Below are positions 40,157-51,601 of a stretch of 64,000 bases of DNA, one piece after another. The position numbers and the translations under genes were made by a program. Position 1 is the stretch's first letter. Each line of letters opens with the position of its first letter. Source of the stretch: Phoma sp. XZ068 (Eukaryota; Ascomycota; Dothideomycetes; Pleosporales; Didymellaceae); NCBI GenBank assembly GCA_004835665.1, contig RBKR01000018.1:1-64000 (forward strand). The letters run 5' to 3'. Below the pieces are notes generated by a model. The model was not told the origin of the DNA and ran no database searches. It worked only from the letters and a program-made list of their open reading frames with translations.

Positions 40157-42638
40157 CTTGCAGAAGTCAAAGATGAAGTACGGTCTGGTGATAAGAAAGT
40201 GGTTTGTTTGTTCAAAATAACCACGCTTCCAGATGATTAGACCTAGATATATATGTGTGGAAATCGATACCTGCCGAAAAGCATTTGGCTGCAGAATTAT
40301 GACAAAACGGAACCCGCCAGATCTTCCTGCGAGATAGCCAACAATCATAGCTGAGTATTACGAAGCACTCTTACAGTACTAGGGTAAGCTACGCGAACCA
40401 TGTATTGGCTTTCTTAGGACGCTTTGATTGGTGGGGCTCTCGTAGCTTAGTTGCTGTGTTTGCCGAAAGCTTGCCTCGAGGAAAACTTGGCTTAACTACC
40501 GCAGGGCTGGCCTAACAGTGGCTTGCGACCTTTACCTTGATTAGAAAACACCCAAAATAGGTGACAACGGTGACAATTAGTTTGGGTTAGCGGTAGTCCT
40601 TCGTCGTACCCAAGGAAAAAGGATGCGGGGTTGGTTGGCCTAAGCGGAGAGCGGCACATCTACCTACAACATGTAATCCTCGTTGGGTTTGGTACAGAGA
40701 TCGCCAAGCCTCTATCCTTCGGATCAGACCGTTTTAAGCACAACGGAAGTCAGCCTCAATTAATTCTGCATCTAGGCTACTGTTCGATGTACAGCCGTGA
40801 CTGTCGTCTAGACCTGCGCCACGATCAGGACCACTTTGTGAACTTTGAACTCAATCGGACCCTATGACATTATATGAAGGCTGAACCGAGGACAACACGT
40901 GTTCGCCTGGGTAATGTGGGCATTAGCCGTGGTGAAGCGGTATGCGGAAGCGAAATCTGGTCTGGAACGAAGTCACCTTCTAACATTGTCAACTTGAAAT
41001 GCGTTTCATCGAGAACGCTCCAAATCAAAACTCCTCCTTAACCCCAAAGACGAACGCTACCGTGCAAAGCGTTACAAGCCAAACGAGTTCTACATGGCTG
41101 TATGGCGCCATGGCGAGCTCGGACTTCGGTACGTGTACTAGGAAAGGCGATGGGAATGTTAAGCACAGAGAATCAGTGGCCGCCAATTCTAGAATTTCGC
41201 GATATGGGAAACTGATAATCTCTTTGCCGACCCAGAAGCCCACGTTGTAGGAAAGTTTATTTAGTAAGAAGAACATTAGCATGACTGTATTGCTACAAGT
41301 TCTTGTTCTGAATTCAAGTACTAGAAGGCCCCGCAGAACAGTGTCTGACAGAATCTCAAGTTCTGGTATTGTTGAACATGCCATGCACGATGAGAACTTT
41401 GTACTCCAAGCAGAGAATGCATGCCATCCAGTGGCCATGAAGACCAGACTATATTCCTTGTATTCACCATTTGCTTGCCTACCGGACCCATCCCCGCATG
41501 TTGGGATTGTATGCCAATTCCACACTCAGTAGGCTGATCTTGGCTTTGCTAAGCTTTGGAGCTTGTTCTCTTTGTGCCACTAAACGTAGGTTGCAGGTCG
41601 AGAACGTAGCACTCGCTTTCGTAGCAATATCCTTAATCCAAAAGGGACTTTTGTTACTAGTCAAATGCCCATTCCGACAGCTGTCATAAAGAAGCCTCTT
41701 TTAGATACCTGGGTAGAAAGCTGACGATTAAGAAAAGGCTAGACTCGAGGGTGGCGAGCATCGCAAGGGACAATCTCAGCCGCACAGTGCTACAAAGCAT
41801 TTAAGCGAGACGCTCGGCGAAAACAAGCTCTAGTCAGGTCCACTGGGTCGGCCTTCCACTTAGTGCGGTGCGAATATTGGCTGCGGGGTACGTGGTACGA
41901 TTTAGCTCGGCGAAGCCTTTGATAGGGCGCACTAATAGCCTCGCCAAGCCCGGTGATAACTGCCACTGGAATCTGTCATGGCGATGGTTGGAATGTCCTT
42001 AAGTTGCTCTGCGATGATCCAGCAGTCATCAACCGTTCGACTGGCTCGATCCCAGGAAAAAGGCTCTATCAGCCTACCACATAGGTACAAGCCTCCTCGC
42101 GGTTTCTCAAGTACCTAGGTATTTCGAAGGTTGGCTGCCACGAGAGCTCGGCCTGGAGCCTCCGGCCTAGTTAGCAGAGCGGCGTAAATACCAGTGTTGA
42201 GATGCGCCTTAGTCCACAAAACAGAGAGGAAGCGAGCCAAACCTGATCGGCGTGACTGCGACAACGGTTGCGATGTACGTTACGGGATGGTCCAGGCGTG
42301 TTATACTCAACGCCACCAATATTCAAAGTACCAGCATGAGATACGAAAGGCGATCATATCCAGAATGCCATGTACTAGCTATTCAGCTGGTCAGCGTCGC
42401 TCTTGGCATACCACAAGAGTGGGTCGTGCAGAACCTCGATCAACCCAATGACTCGGTAGTCTTTAAGCCCAACTGAAACAAAGCTGCGCTTCCTTTCGCT
42501 CAAGCTGGTCCTAGAATCATGACTGCACGTGCTGCGACATGGGTAAGAGAGTTTATGGGGACCTCGAAGCTGTTTTATCCTCACATTGCGCTCCACTTTC
42601 GACTCTGCCAACAATAACCAAGAAGCACATTTCCAGCC
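40157..42638. other. 2.5-kb intergenic region without supported genes
   Basis: Short frames occur on both strands. The longest, minus 41,025-41,525, lacks an ATG at its start and matches no family. Composition is ordinary, with no RIP. The stretch 41,870-42,150 is rich in CGAAGCC/CTCGCC-like words but has no readable gene. Confidence 0.5.
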
Positions 42639-43944
42639 ATGAGGTGTTCAATTATCTTTTTAATGCCATGTACTTTTACAGTTGCATATCCCGGCATGCA
42701 AGGGAGTTTCAGTGATGTTGCATCGAAGCTCGCCCGACGTGCAAGCACTGATCCGTTAGAACCCGACTCTTTCGAGATGTTAGGCGACCTACGCACTGAA
42801 TTCAACGGAGGTACCGGGGGTCCAAAAACCAACGTCGGGTGGACAGTCTGGAGCATTTTAACCGGCTCAGCGCCCGCACAATCGTTCACGGAGTGGCAGG
42901 GTGGCCTAGCCAACATTGACAACGAAAAGTGCAAGGCTGATACTTGCTGTATCTGGAGACATATTGCACTGGAAATGGAAAAGCTATTTCGAGGAGCTAG
43001 TGGACGCTGTACTGCAGAAGCTCGGGCTGCTGTGCGTTTAGGATTTCATGACGCTGGAACATGGAGCAAGTTCACCGACGATTTTGGAGGCGCTGACGGC
43101 AGCATCCTCCTTAGCGGTATGGGCGGAGGTGAATCAGAGCTCTCTCGTCCCGAGAACAACGGCCTTCAACACATCGCTAGCGTAACGATCGACTGGTGGA
43201 ACAAGTACAAGCAATACGGAGTCAAAATGGCGGATCTGATTCAGATGAGCGCCAATGTTGCGACTGTCGTTTGCCCTTTGGGACCGCGTGTCCGAACTTT
43301 TGTTGGCCGCATTGATTCAAGCCGCCCTGCCGTCAACGGACTACTACCTGATGTCTTCGCAGAGGCTGACGAACTGATAGAGTTGTTTGAGAACAAGACC
43401 ATTAGGGTGCACGGCCTGACGGCGCTGGTGGGAGCGCATTCCGTTAGTCAGCAGCATTTTGTCAACACTAGTCGTTCGGGAGATCCTCAAGACAGTACGC
43501 CAGGAGTATGGGATGTAAACTTCTACTCCGAGACAACGTCTTCAAACCCACCGGCCAGAGTCTTCAAATTTCCGAGCGATATCAAGTTATCGAAACATCC
43601 TCTTGCAAGCGCAGAGTGGAACGAGTTTGCAAAGGGCCAAACTCATTGGAATGAGGTAAGACCATCGATATTTCGTCAAAGCTGCTGATCATGTATTCCT
43701 GTCTACCAGAGAGATTCTGACAATTGGCGTGAACACACAGGATTACGCAAACGAATACGTGCGGCTTTCGCTTCTTGGTGTGAACAACATCAACAGTTTA
43801 ACTGAATGCTCTCACGTGCTTCCTCGCCGTGCAGACAAAGTGACTATATCAGACAATTCCGCAACCTTGAAGAGCTGGCTCAATGGAAACGGCAACAAGG
43901 ATGTAAGCAATGCTATTGACGCTGGCAAGCCAGTGAAAAGCTAG
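42639..43944 (+). CDS. Secreted class II-type fungal haem peroxidase
   Basis: Exons 42639-43655 and 43741-43944 with an 85-nt intron give 406 residues. A hydrophobic N-terminus (CSIIFLMPCTFTVAYP) suggests secretion. The distal haem site is intact: AAVRLGFHDAGTW supplies the catalytic Arg and His, and GGADGSILL the calcium-site Asp. The proximal side reads LTALVGAHSVSQQHFVN, with the haem-ligand His in GAHSV. Cysteines before the distal site (KCKADTCC) fit a disulfide-bonded extracellular enzyme. The long prodomain-like N-terminus and divergent ending place it among low-redox generic peroxidases rather than classical lignin or manganese peroxidases. It would oxidise phenols with H2O2 outside the cell. 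Confidence 0.88.
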
Positions 43945-45362
43945 CTTGACTCTACTGTACTTTTCAATCAGGCGGTCGAATTCTGTCATTAAGTAAACTA
44001 GCTTAAGATTTTTCCCGGAATGCTGCGAAAAGTTGCTTTCATGCCAATGTATCCTTATTTTCTCTTGTGTGAAGGAGAACCTTGACACTAGTTCTTCTCC
44101 CCCCCCCCCCCCCCCCACACACTTCGTACGACAGTTTGTTGTGCTAGGCTTTGAGGTTGTTGGCAGTTCTCCAATAGGCCTCTTGTAGTCTATAAGTAGT
44201 GCTAGATGGCGTCTTGCGTTGCTCTTGCATAAGCATATTGGTGATTCTTGGTGGCCCTGTTTAACCATAGTCCGCTGGGGCTAGGTCTTTGGTTGCTCAG
44301 TAAATCTGGCTATCTAGCCTGTTTGCGTTCATGAGGCGTTGTCCTTTCAGGCTGTTTGCCGGCTTTTATTCATCGATTCCCAATAGCTGCCTTGGATTCT
44401 AATCTAACAGTCTGAACATGTTCCTGTTGTTCAGCGCAGTGTACATCAGCAAACGGTTCGATGATATTATCGCTGTGGAATATAGTTATCGCTGTAGAAT
44501 TGAGTATACCCAGCTTGTTTAGTTTCATAGGATGCACAAAACGTCGTTCCCTACGCTGTGCCCGTGTGTGCATGGCGCAACAGAAACAATTGGTAGAGTG
44601 CCATTAATGACGATCTATTTCACTCCCACTGTCACAAGGTGGCCTAGCTTAATGTAATTGTGTCGTCGACGCGAGCACCGAAACTGATTGCCTACTTGCG
44701 GAATAAGGTCGTCTGAGCGGTAACCTCCTCCATAGGAGTAACGTTAACGAGATGTACCACAGAATCGCTAATATCTGCTGGAGTGGTGTTGTACGAAGGT
44801 GCTGGTTCTCGTAAATCTTAAAAAGGGCCGAGGCGTAAATGGACTATGATTTTGAAGGTTCGGACACAATTTTGGCGCGGATAGCAAATCCAACAAGCGG
44901 CCTATCCAACAGCTCTGCCGAGAAAGAACAGCTTTTACAAACCTGTCAAATTCTCTTGCCTAGAGTCGGGAACGCACAAAGCTATCGTGCGTGAGGGAGG
45001 ATTGAGAATATCGTTCATCCCGAGCACAGTTGACATGCACAATTCGATAGCGTTATTCTTGCGCCTACGTATCAGCTAATTGAGTTAGTTGTGTAAATGG
45101 CTCTGCGATTTTTCAATTGAATCATGTGTCACCTTATGCAAGGTGTATCGCGGTTTCCGGTCAGCTACTCGAGGTCATCTAAATAGGATTTAAAAATAAG
45201 CTACGTACCGTACCTGTTGAGCGAGCCTATTGCAAGCTATAGAGAACCGTCTGTCGCAAGTGATAACGTGAAAGGATAAGTCATCGTACTTGGAGAGCCA
45301 CCTACCGTGACCTGATGGAATTGAGCAACATTTATCCATGATTTAGACTCAACTCCCACGAA
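43945..45362. other. Intergenic region with an 18-C homopolymer
   Basis: No supported gene. A run of 18 C occupies 44099-44116, followed by ACACAC. Both flanking genes converge here, so it holds their 3' ends. Confidence 0.6.
44099..44116. repeat. Poly-C tract, 18 bases
   Basis: Eighteen consecutive C residues after TTCTT. The exact length in an assembly is unreliable for such a run. Confidence 0.9.
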
Positions 45363-47130
45363 CTACAGCTTCGAGCGCTGTTCCCCATTCAAAATCCTCT
45401 CTTTCAACACCCTCTTCAAGATCTTCCCACTCGGACTTTTCGGAATGCTCTCCACAAACTTTACACCTCCAGTGAGCCATTTGTATCTCGATAGCCTGTC
45501 CTGCACCCACAGCTGCACGTCCTGCTCAGTAACATCCACACCATCTTTCTTCACCACAAAAGCCTGCGGTTTCTCATCGCCACCCTCGCCCTTCACACCT
45601 ATTACCGCCGCATCCGCAATCCCGGCGTGGCTGAGCAGAACCCCCTCGACCTCCTTGGGTGCGACCTGAAATCCCCTAACCTTAATCAACTCTTTCTTGC
45701 GATCAATAACATACCACAGCTCTGTTTTCGGGTCGCGATACAAAACATCGCCGGTTCGCAAATACCCATCCGCATCGAAGTCCCGTTCCCTGGGCACCCC
45801 GACGTATCCCGGCGTAATGGTCGGCCCACGGATGCACAACTCTCCTGGCTGGTCGTATGCATCTACACCCATATCCTCACCAGCGTCGGACAGAAGCTTG
45901 ACATCGAGATTGGGAAGAAAACGGCCCACGGAGCCAGTAGCGTCGGCCACGGGATGTGGCAGCAGCGACGAAAAGCACGAAGTTTCCGTCATGCCCAAGA
46001 CCTGGGTGAAGGGGGTGCTGGGTGGCAGCAGTGCTTGGAAGCGGGCCTGGGTTGCTGCGTCTAGGGGCGCGGCACCACCCCAAGCCTGGCGGACCGAGCA
46101 CAGGAGTTCGGATTTGCGAGATGAGGGTAGAGGAAGGGCGAGCAAGGTGTGCACTTGCGGTGGGACGAGGGTTAGGTCTGTGATGGCGTGCTTCGCACAC
46201 ATAGCTAGGAATGTGCCTGGCTCGTAGCGCCTCATGATGATCTGCGGGTGTCCTGAGCGGAGAGGGCTGATATGTGTTGACGGTGCAGTTGCGGCATGGA
46301 ACATGGGCAGTGCAATGAGTCGCTTAAGCGTGTAGGGTCGGGGGAAGTGCTCGAAAACTATTGTGTGCTGTGCGATGAGGTTGTAGTGGGAGAGTTTGGT
46401 AAGTTTGGGGAGGCCTGTCGTGCCGCTGGAGAAGAACAGGCCAGCGACTGTGTTGCGGCTTGTAGTTTCGGAATCGAAGCGCAGCCAGTCAGCTGAGCCA
46501 TGGGTAAGTAAGGTACGCCAGGAAGAGTGGCCTGAGGTTACGGGGTCTGGAGATGTGTGCAGGGATGCGAAAGAGGGAGCATTGAACAGCAAAATGTTGG
46601 AGGGAGCGAGTCTGTAACGCTGGGCGGCTGTTGTGAACCCTTCATTCAGAACCTCTGGATCACAGATGACGAGCTTTGGTGCGCAGCTTCGGAATACATG
46701 GTTGAGCTATGGATTGATATGTCAATATATGTCTTTAGGCACGACAAGTTGATATTTCCTCACCTCATAGCTTGTATAGCCTGGATTTGAACCTGTATAG
46801 ATAGCGCCACATCCGATTATAGCGAGTACGATAACAGGATAGTATAGATTGTTAAATGAGTGTATTAGAACGTTATCGCCCTTCTGAACTCCGGCATGTC
46901 GAAATCCAGCAATCAATTGTCTAATTAGCACTCGAGCCTCTGTTGCTGATATCGAGTTTGAAGAATCCTCGGCATCTATGTATATCTTCAAAAGTCAGTA
47001 TATTAAAATGTTGTGCGAGATAGTATGGGCATTATACAGGAATGCTGTGATCGAATTGCGGCTCATCATAAGTCCACGATAGGATGTCCTTGGTTGGGAT
47101 CGGAACGTGCGTCTCAGCAAGTAGAGGCAT
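45363..47130 (-). CDS. Peroxisomal AMP-binding CoA ligase (4-coumarate-CoA ligase-like)
   Basis: Exons 47130-47038, 46985-46764 and 46706-45363, with introns of 52 and 57 nt, give 552 residues. It opens MPLLAETHVPIPTKDILSWT, typical of fungal 4CL-like enzymes. The ATP motif reads GLFFSSGTTGLPKLTKLSH. Later come GMTET, GELCIRGP, YLRTGD, DRKKELIKVRGFQVAPKEVE and the catalytic-lysine motif PKSPSGKILKR. The last three residues are SKL, a peroxisomal targeting signal. The enzyme should form acyl- or aryl-CoA thioesters in peroxisomes for side-chain shortening. The start lies where an intact N-terminus appears only after splicing. Confidence 0.92.
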
Positions 47131-47608
47131 GTTGGAGTGTCAAGACAGAGCGGCAGCAAGCAGCAGTCTTGCACCTTGAGATGAGTGACGACCGTTTTGT
47201 GTTCGTTAAGTCTCTCCTGCTGACTGTGTCTCTCGATGCTAGTTGCAGTTAGCTCGTCAGCCCTAACATTAGTGTGCTGAGTCCGTAGCGGGACTACTGC
47301 CGGCCCTATGACACGGAACACTTTCGAAGACGGGAATAAATGCGACCTCAAATCAGGGGAGAAGATCGTGCTTGCACAGGGGGTTAGCGTTGCGCAAGTC
47401 AACGCTCTCTTTGGTATTTCGGTGGTTTATTGGTCAACTATCTACTATTTACAGAGATTCAGAGCCAGTACCAGAACCAAGTTAGTTTGTTTGGCCGCTA
47501 AACCTCAAATCCTGGAGAAGATGGATGAGATTTTGATTGTCATTAGGATAATATTCAACAGGCTATGGTAGCTGTAATGAAGGTAGAAGGGGTATACAAC
47601 AATGAGGT

Positions 47609-49168
47609 TCAACACGGCGCACTCCCCGCCCTTCTCCCTCGCTCAACATCGCCTCTTCCACTAACTATTGACTCCCTCTTTACATTCTCAAACCTCCTTC
47701 TGTCCCTCTCCAACACGCTCCTCTCCCAGCCTAACCAACCCCTGTCCCTCTTCAGCGCCTCCCACTCCCGCTCCAATCTTACCTTCTCTCTTCGTTGCAA
47801 GTCATCTAGCTTCTCCCTCACAGCATCACACACATCATCTGCCTTGTCCTGTACCTGTTCAAGCACCGCCTCGCCTACACCATCGACCTGCTCGCGAAAC
47901 TCATCGAGCTTGTCGTCGACCGCCCTCTCCATCTCCTCCACAGCATCATTCTTCGCGATACCAAGTTCCAACTTCTCGTCCTCCAGCACCTCAAAGAATT
48001 CTGCATCCGCCGTGCTGCGCAGGTAGTTCGCATGACTGAGCGTGTGTGTGTAGATGCTCCCCAGCTCAGCGCTGATCCTGCGCGTTACGTGCTCGCTGAG
48101 GGTTATACCAAGTGTGGAGAGTGGCGGCTGCGGCGGTGCATGAGAAATCTGGCTTGCTACTGATTGTTGTGAGGATGGAGCGGGCGAATGCGTGGTAAGG
48201 AGGCGGGGGAGGAGGGATTCCAGCATGCTTGGTAGCACTGTGGCGAGTGCGTCTCCGATGGCACGCTGAAGCTCTGGCGTTGGCGCAGCGGAGGGACATT
48301 GTTTCAGGCTCGATATAGGTTGTGCAGGGCTTGGTGTGGCTACGCTGCCCTTCTCAGTGGGTCTGGCAGATGCACGCCCCGGGTAAGGGGAGAGAAGGAC
48401 GCGTTTTGGGGGCGGTGAGGCGGGCGTTGGGGTCGAGACTAAAAGAACGAATCAGTCGCTGATCGGTGGGTGATCAGGTCCGGAGAACTCACCCTGTCTG
48501 GGGCGTTTGTTGCTCGCCTCTGCGTACGGAGGCGGCTCTTCGTCCTCAGTCGTAACATCCGTCTCTACACCTGCATCCACAGCCGCTTTCCCAGCAGAGT
48601 TGAACACTGTTGCATCTACGCGCCTGTATTTTCCTGCATAGTGTCTACCAACTGGGAAGCCAGAGAGCTGCTCTGGATGTTCGATCAGCCGCTCGAAGAT
48701 AGCGTGCGTGTCACGGTGCAGCCAGTTGTAGTCAAATAAGACATGGAGCTCCGTGGCCTGAGCGAGGTTCGCGAGTTGGTGGAAGGCAGTCTCGCAGCCA
48801 TGTCGAGGTTTCAGGGGTGCAGATGAAGGGATGCACCAGACGGGACACGCTTTCCTCAACTTCAGGAACAACGTGCGTATCTGCGGGTTGCCATCGCGCG
48901 CGACAGTATCTAGTCGTGTTTGAGGGAGAGGAATGGTGGCAGGCCCAAGGGAGATTGCGCCAGGCACCAAGAGATCAGCATCGTATTGCAGGATGAAGGT
49001 CTGCGTTACATCGAAGCCGTCAAGGAAGAGTGAAGATTGCAGTGAAAGTGTGGCCTGCGCGGAGGGCTTGTTGCATTTTAACACTAGAGACAATAGCACT
49101 GGCGACGCAGGATCACACTTGAGGTAGGCCAACACAGGAATGCCGCGTTTGCGGACACTCCGCGTCAT
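47609..49168 (-). CDS. Hypothetical coiled-coil protein, two exons
   Basis: Exons 49168-48493 and 48438-47609 with a 54-nt intron (GTGAGT...TTTTAG) give 501 residues. The frame is open a little upstream of 49168, but only from a TTG. Residues 1-210 form a mixed domain (VLAYLKCDPASPVLLSLVLK; FDVTQTFILQYDADLL; LHVLFDYNWLHRDTHAIFER) with no family that I can name. A Pro-rich linker (TPTPASPPPKR) follows. The C-terminal 180 residues are a charged heptad-rich coiled coil (DEKLELGIAKNDAVEEMERA; KLDDLQRREKVRLEREWEAL). No signal peptide. It is probably a nuclear or cytosolic scaffold; that is a guess from composition. Confidence 0.72.
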
Positions 49169-49334
49169 ATTCTCTACGAAACTACTCACAAAAGAAATCC
49201 CCTTTGCACAGATCAAAAAGTGATAGCAAAGGAAACCCGCCCACCCGAGCTTTGGTTGCGGTATGCGCAGAGAGCAGCCCTGACTCCACCCAACAGCTTG
49301 CCAACGTGAATCACTGCACTGTCCTGTGCGCGAC

Positions 49335-49466
49335 TGGTGCCAGCTGTAGTATCACCCCTCCGACGCGCAGACGGCCAGAGCCTGTGCTAGAAGCAGAGTC
49401 ACTGTGCGGCCACACGTCAAAGGCCTTGTGAGATTCACAAGGATGGTGGACTGAGTCTGACGACGG
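49335..49466. repeat. 132-bp direct duplication, copy A
   Basis: Begins TGGTGCCAG and ends TGACGACGG. The same sequence, with only a few differences, recurs at 49566-49697 in the same orientation. Both copies lie upstream of the coiled-coil gene. Confidence 0.85.
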
Positions 49467-49565
49467 GAAGCGAAGCAGGCTGGAAGCAGTTATCAACGCG
49501 AGATGGTGCCGTCGTGGTGCGAAAGGCCGTTGCGTGAACCGCGACCTCCGCCGTCTTCACACTGC

Positions 49566-49697
49566 TGGTGCCAGACTGAGTATCACCCCTCCGACGCGTA
49601 GACGGCCAGAGCCTGTGCTAGAAGCAGAGTCACTGTGCGGCCACACGTCGAAGGCCTTGTGAGATTCGCAAGGATGGTGGACTGAGTCTGACGACGG
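49566..49697. repeat. 132-bp direct duplication, copy B
   Basis: Partner of the copy at 49335-49466, offset by 231 bp. Differences seen include GCGCAG/GCGTAG, GTCAAAGG/GTCGAAGG and TTCACAAGG/TTCGCAAGG, the kind of transitions expected from a duplication of moderate age. Confidence 0.85.
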
Positions 49698-50580
49698 ACA
49701 GGCAAAGAGCGTCGGGTAGCAGCAGCTGACAAGCGGCGAGGAATGGAGATGTGAGAAATGTGAGGAGGTAGCGTGTCGTAAGGACTGCGGCGCGATACGT
49801 GAGGAGGTGGTTTGTTGATGAAGGTGGGAGGTGATGATGTTCGAGGGGGCTGGTTGGCGCACAGACAAATCGCGCAAGCACGTGACCGCGCTAACCAACA
49901 TCGTCTTCACCTGACTCCATGTCCGCGGAGTCAAAATCTTGTAACTATGAGAAGGTAATGCTGAAAGACTCTACACCTGTATCGAAAAGTAGACCTCCCA
50001 ACACTTTAATACTGCTAAACTCGGCCACACGGTATGGCACATTGACCTCCCGCGTCAACACGTGCCTAAACCCACCTGAGCCTCGCCATAAGCACAGAGA
50101 TTGTTCACGGCGATTGCAAGGGGCTCATTAGATTGCGCTTGAATGGCCAGTCATGCCATTGGCTGCAAACTATAGCTTGAACGAGCACCGAACTATTCAC
50201 GTTAGACCTCGACTCTACCGAGTTGTCAGGCTCAGGCTTGCATGGCACTAGGGCACCCCTTGCTTAAGACTCCTTCCCTATAGTTAATATGCTCAGAAAA
50301 TGAATCGGTGAATCTAACTCTCAACAAGCTTACGCTCACGCCATGCCTCGGTTGTCTATCGATGACGGTGGTTGTAATCATGTGCGAACTGGGGATCCTG
50401 GGGCTAGATGCAAGCCACGCCTTGGGAGTGCTTGAGTGGACCAGCTCGACGAATCCAACTTAAAGACCACCTACTCTCTACAATAACTCTTGCCTAGCCA
50501 ACACTTTGCGAAAGTAACTGGAATCCACTTCAGAAACCAGACGCCTACCAACTCCACAATCTACACTGCCACGCCACATC
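49698..50580. other. Intergenic region, promoter of the glutathione transferase gene
   Basis: No supported gene. TCCACAATCTACACTGCC precedes the ATG at 50581. Confidence 0.5.
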
Positions 50581-51246
50581 ATGTCACTGCAACCACTCAC
50601 ACTGATCTCTGCAACGCCCTCCGCGTACGCACGCATGAACCGCATAGCCCTGTCCCTAAAAGACATCCCATTCACGCTCCAGAATGAGATCCCCTGGGAA
50701 TCAAAGACAGAGACGCCGAAATACAACCCACTGGAGAAACTGCCCATCTTACTCTTCCCCGACGGCCGACCACCCGTATACGAGAGCGCACACATCCAGA
50801 CCTACATTGTCGAGAAGTATGCCGACAGGGGTCCTCTTCTCATGCCTGGCAATCTCGACGATAGTCTGCTGGCTAAACAGATTGTTGCTCTGAGCGTGGG
50901 GTGTTTGGACGCGCTGGTGTTGGTTGGGTGGGAGGTACGCAGGGAAAAAGAGCAGCAGAGTGAGAAGTGGATTGAGCGACAGAAGAGGAAGATAGATGGC
51001 GCCATGCAGGCGTTTGAAGATTATGTTAAGGCCGCTGGGGGTCGAGAATACGTTTTGGGCGGGGAGTTGACGATTGCGGATATTGGAATCATTTGTGCCG
51101 TTGGCGGCGTTGATTTTGTTGGTGCGAAGCCTGAGTGGCAACGGCAGTATCCGACGTTAGGTGAGTACTTTGCTCGCATGGATGAGCTGGAGCCTTTTAA
51201 GGAGTCAAGACCGGTTATGTTTGACTTGACGGAGCAAGTCGTCTAA
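50581..51246 (+). CDS. Glutathione S-transferase-like protein
   Basis: Single exon, 221 residues, the usual GST length. The N-terminal thioredoxin fold (TLISATPSAYARMNRIALSL; NPLEKLPILLFPDGRPPVYE; SAHIQTYIVEKYAD) has the cis-Pro motif (KLPILLF) and the glutathione-binding E-S-A-H-I equivalent of ESxAI. The C-terminal helical domain carries the N-capping box LTIADIGIICAVG. Enzymes of this type conjugate or reduce with glutathione in the cytosol. The catalytic residue is probably the Ser in SATPSAYA. No introns, unlike most neighbours. Confidence 0.88.
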   Translation: MSLQPLTLISATPSAYARMNRIALSLKDIPFTLQNEIPWESKTETPKYNPLEKLPILLFPDGRPPVYESAHIQTYIVEKYADRGPLLMPGNLDDSLLAKQIVALSVGCLDALVLVGWEVRREKEQQSEKWIERQKRKIDGAMQAFEDYVKAAGGREYVLGGELTIADIGIICAVGGVDFVGAKPEWQRQYPTLGEYFARMDELEPFKESRPVMFDLTEQVV

Positions 51247-51601
51247 TAGATCACGATTTGTTCCTCCACCAAGGTGTCACCTCACGACTCATTGGGCCAT
51301 CACTTCTAGCAGGAGGTTCTTCTGGAAGGTCTGGGAAATGTGAAGCATGGGATCAGCAATCAAATGAAGGGCCAGTCTGGTGCAAGTATGTCGAAGTCCT
51401 CCATTGTCCGTTTGGTCCTTTACGTATACATTCTCTATGTATTGGTCCAAGTACCTAGCACATCTTGATGAGAGTTTTCAAATCTCCATAGACGTATGAA
51501 TGATCTCAACATTAACTATCCATCCGCTCCGCTTAGGTATCGCCCATCTTGTCTCCGGGCGGCCGAAAGGCAGACTTGTGGACAGAAACATGATTGCCGT
51601 T

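Noticed and set aside
41025..41525. 166-codon minus-strand frame
   Set aside because: It begins at a GTG, matches no family that I know, and has no supporting promoter or splice structure.
44099..44116. Poly-C tract as a functional element
   Set aside because: It lies between convergent genes, and homopolymer length may be an assembly artefact; listed only as a repeat.
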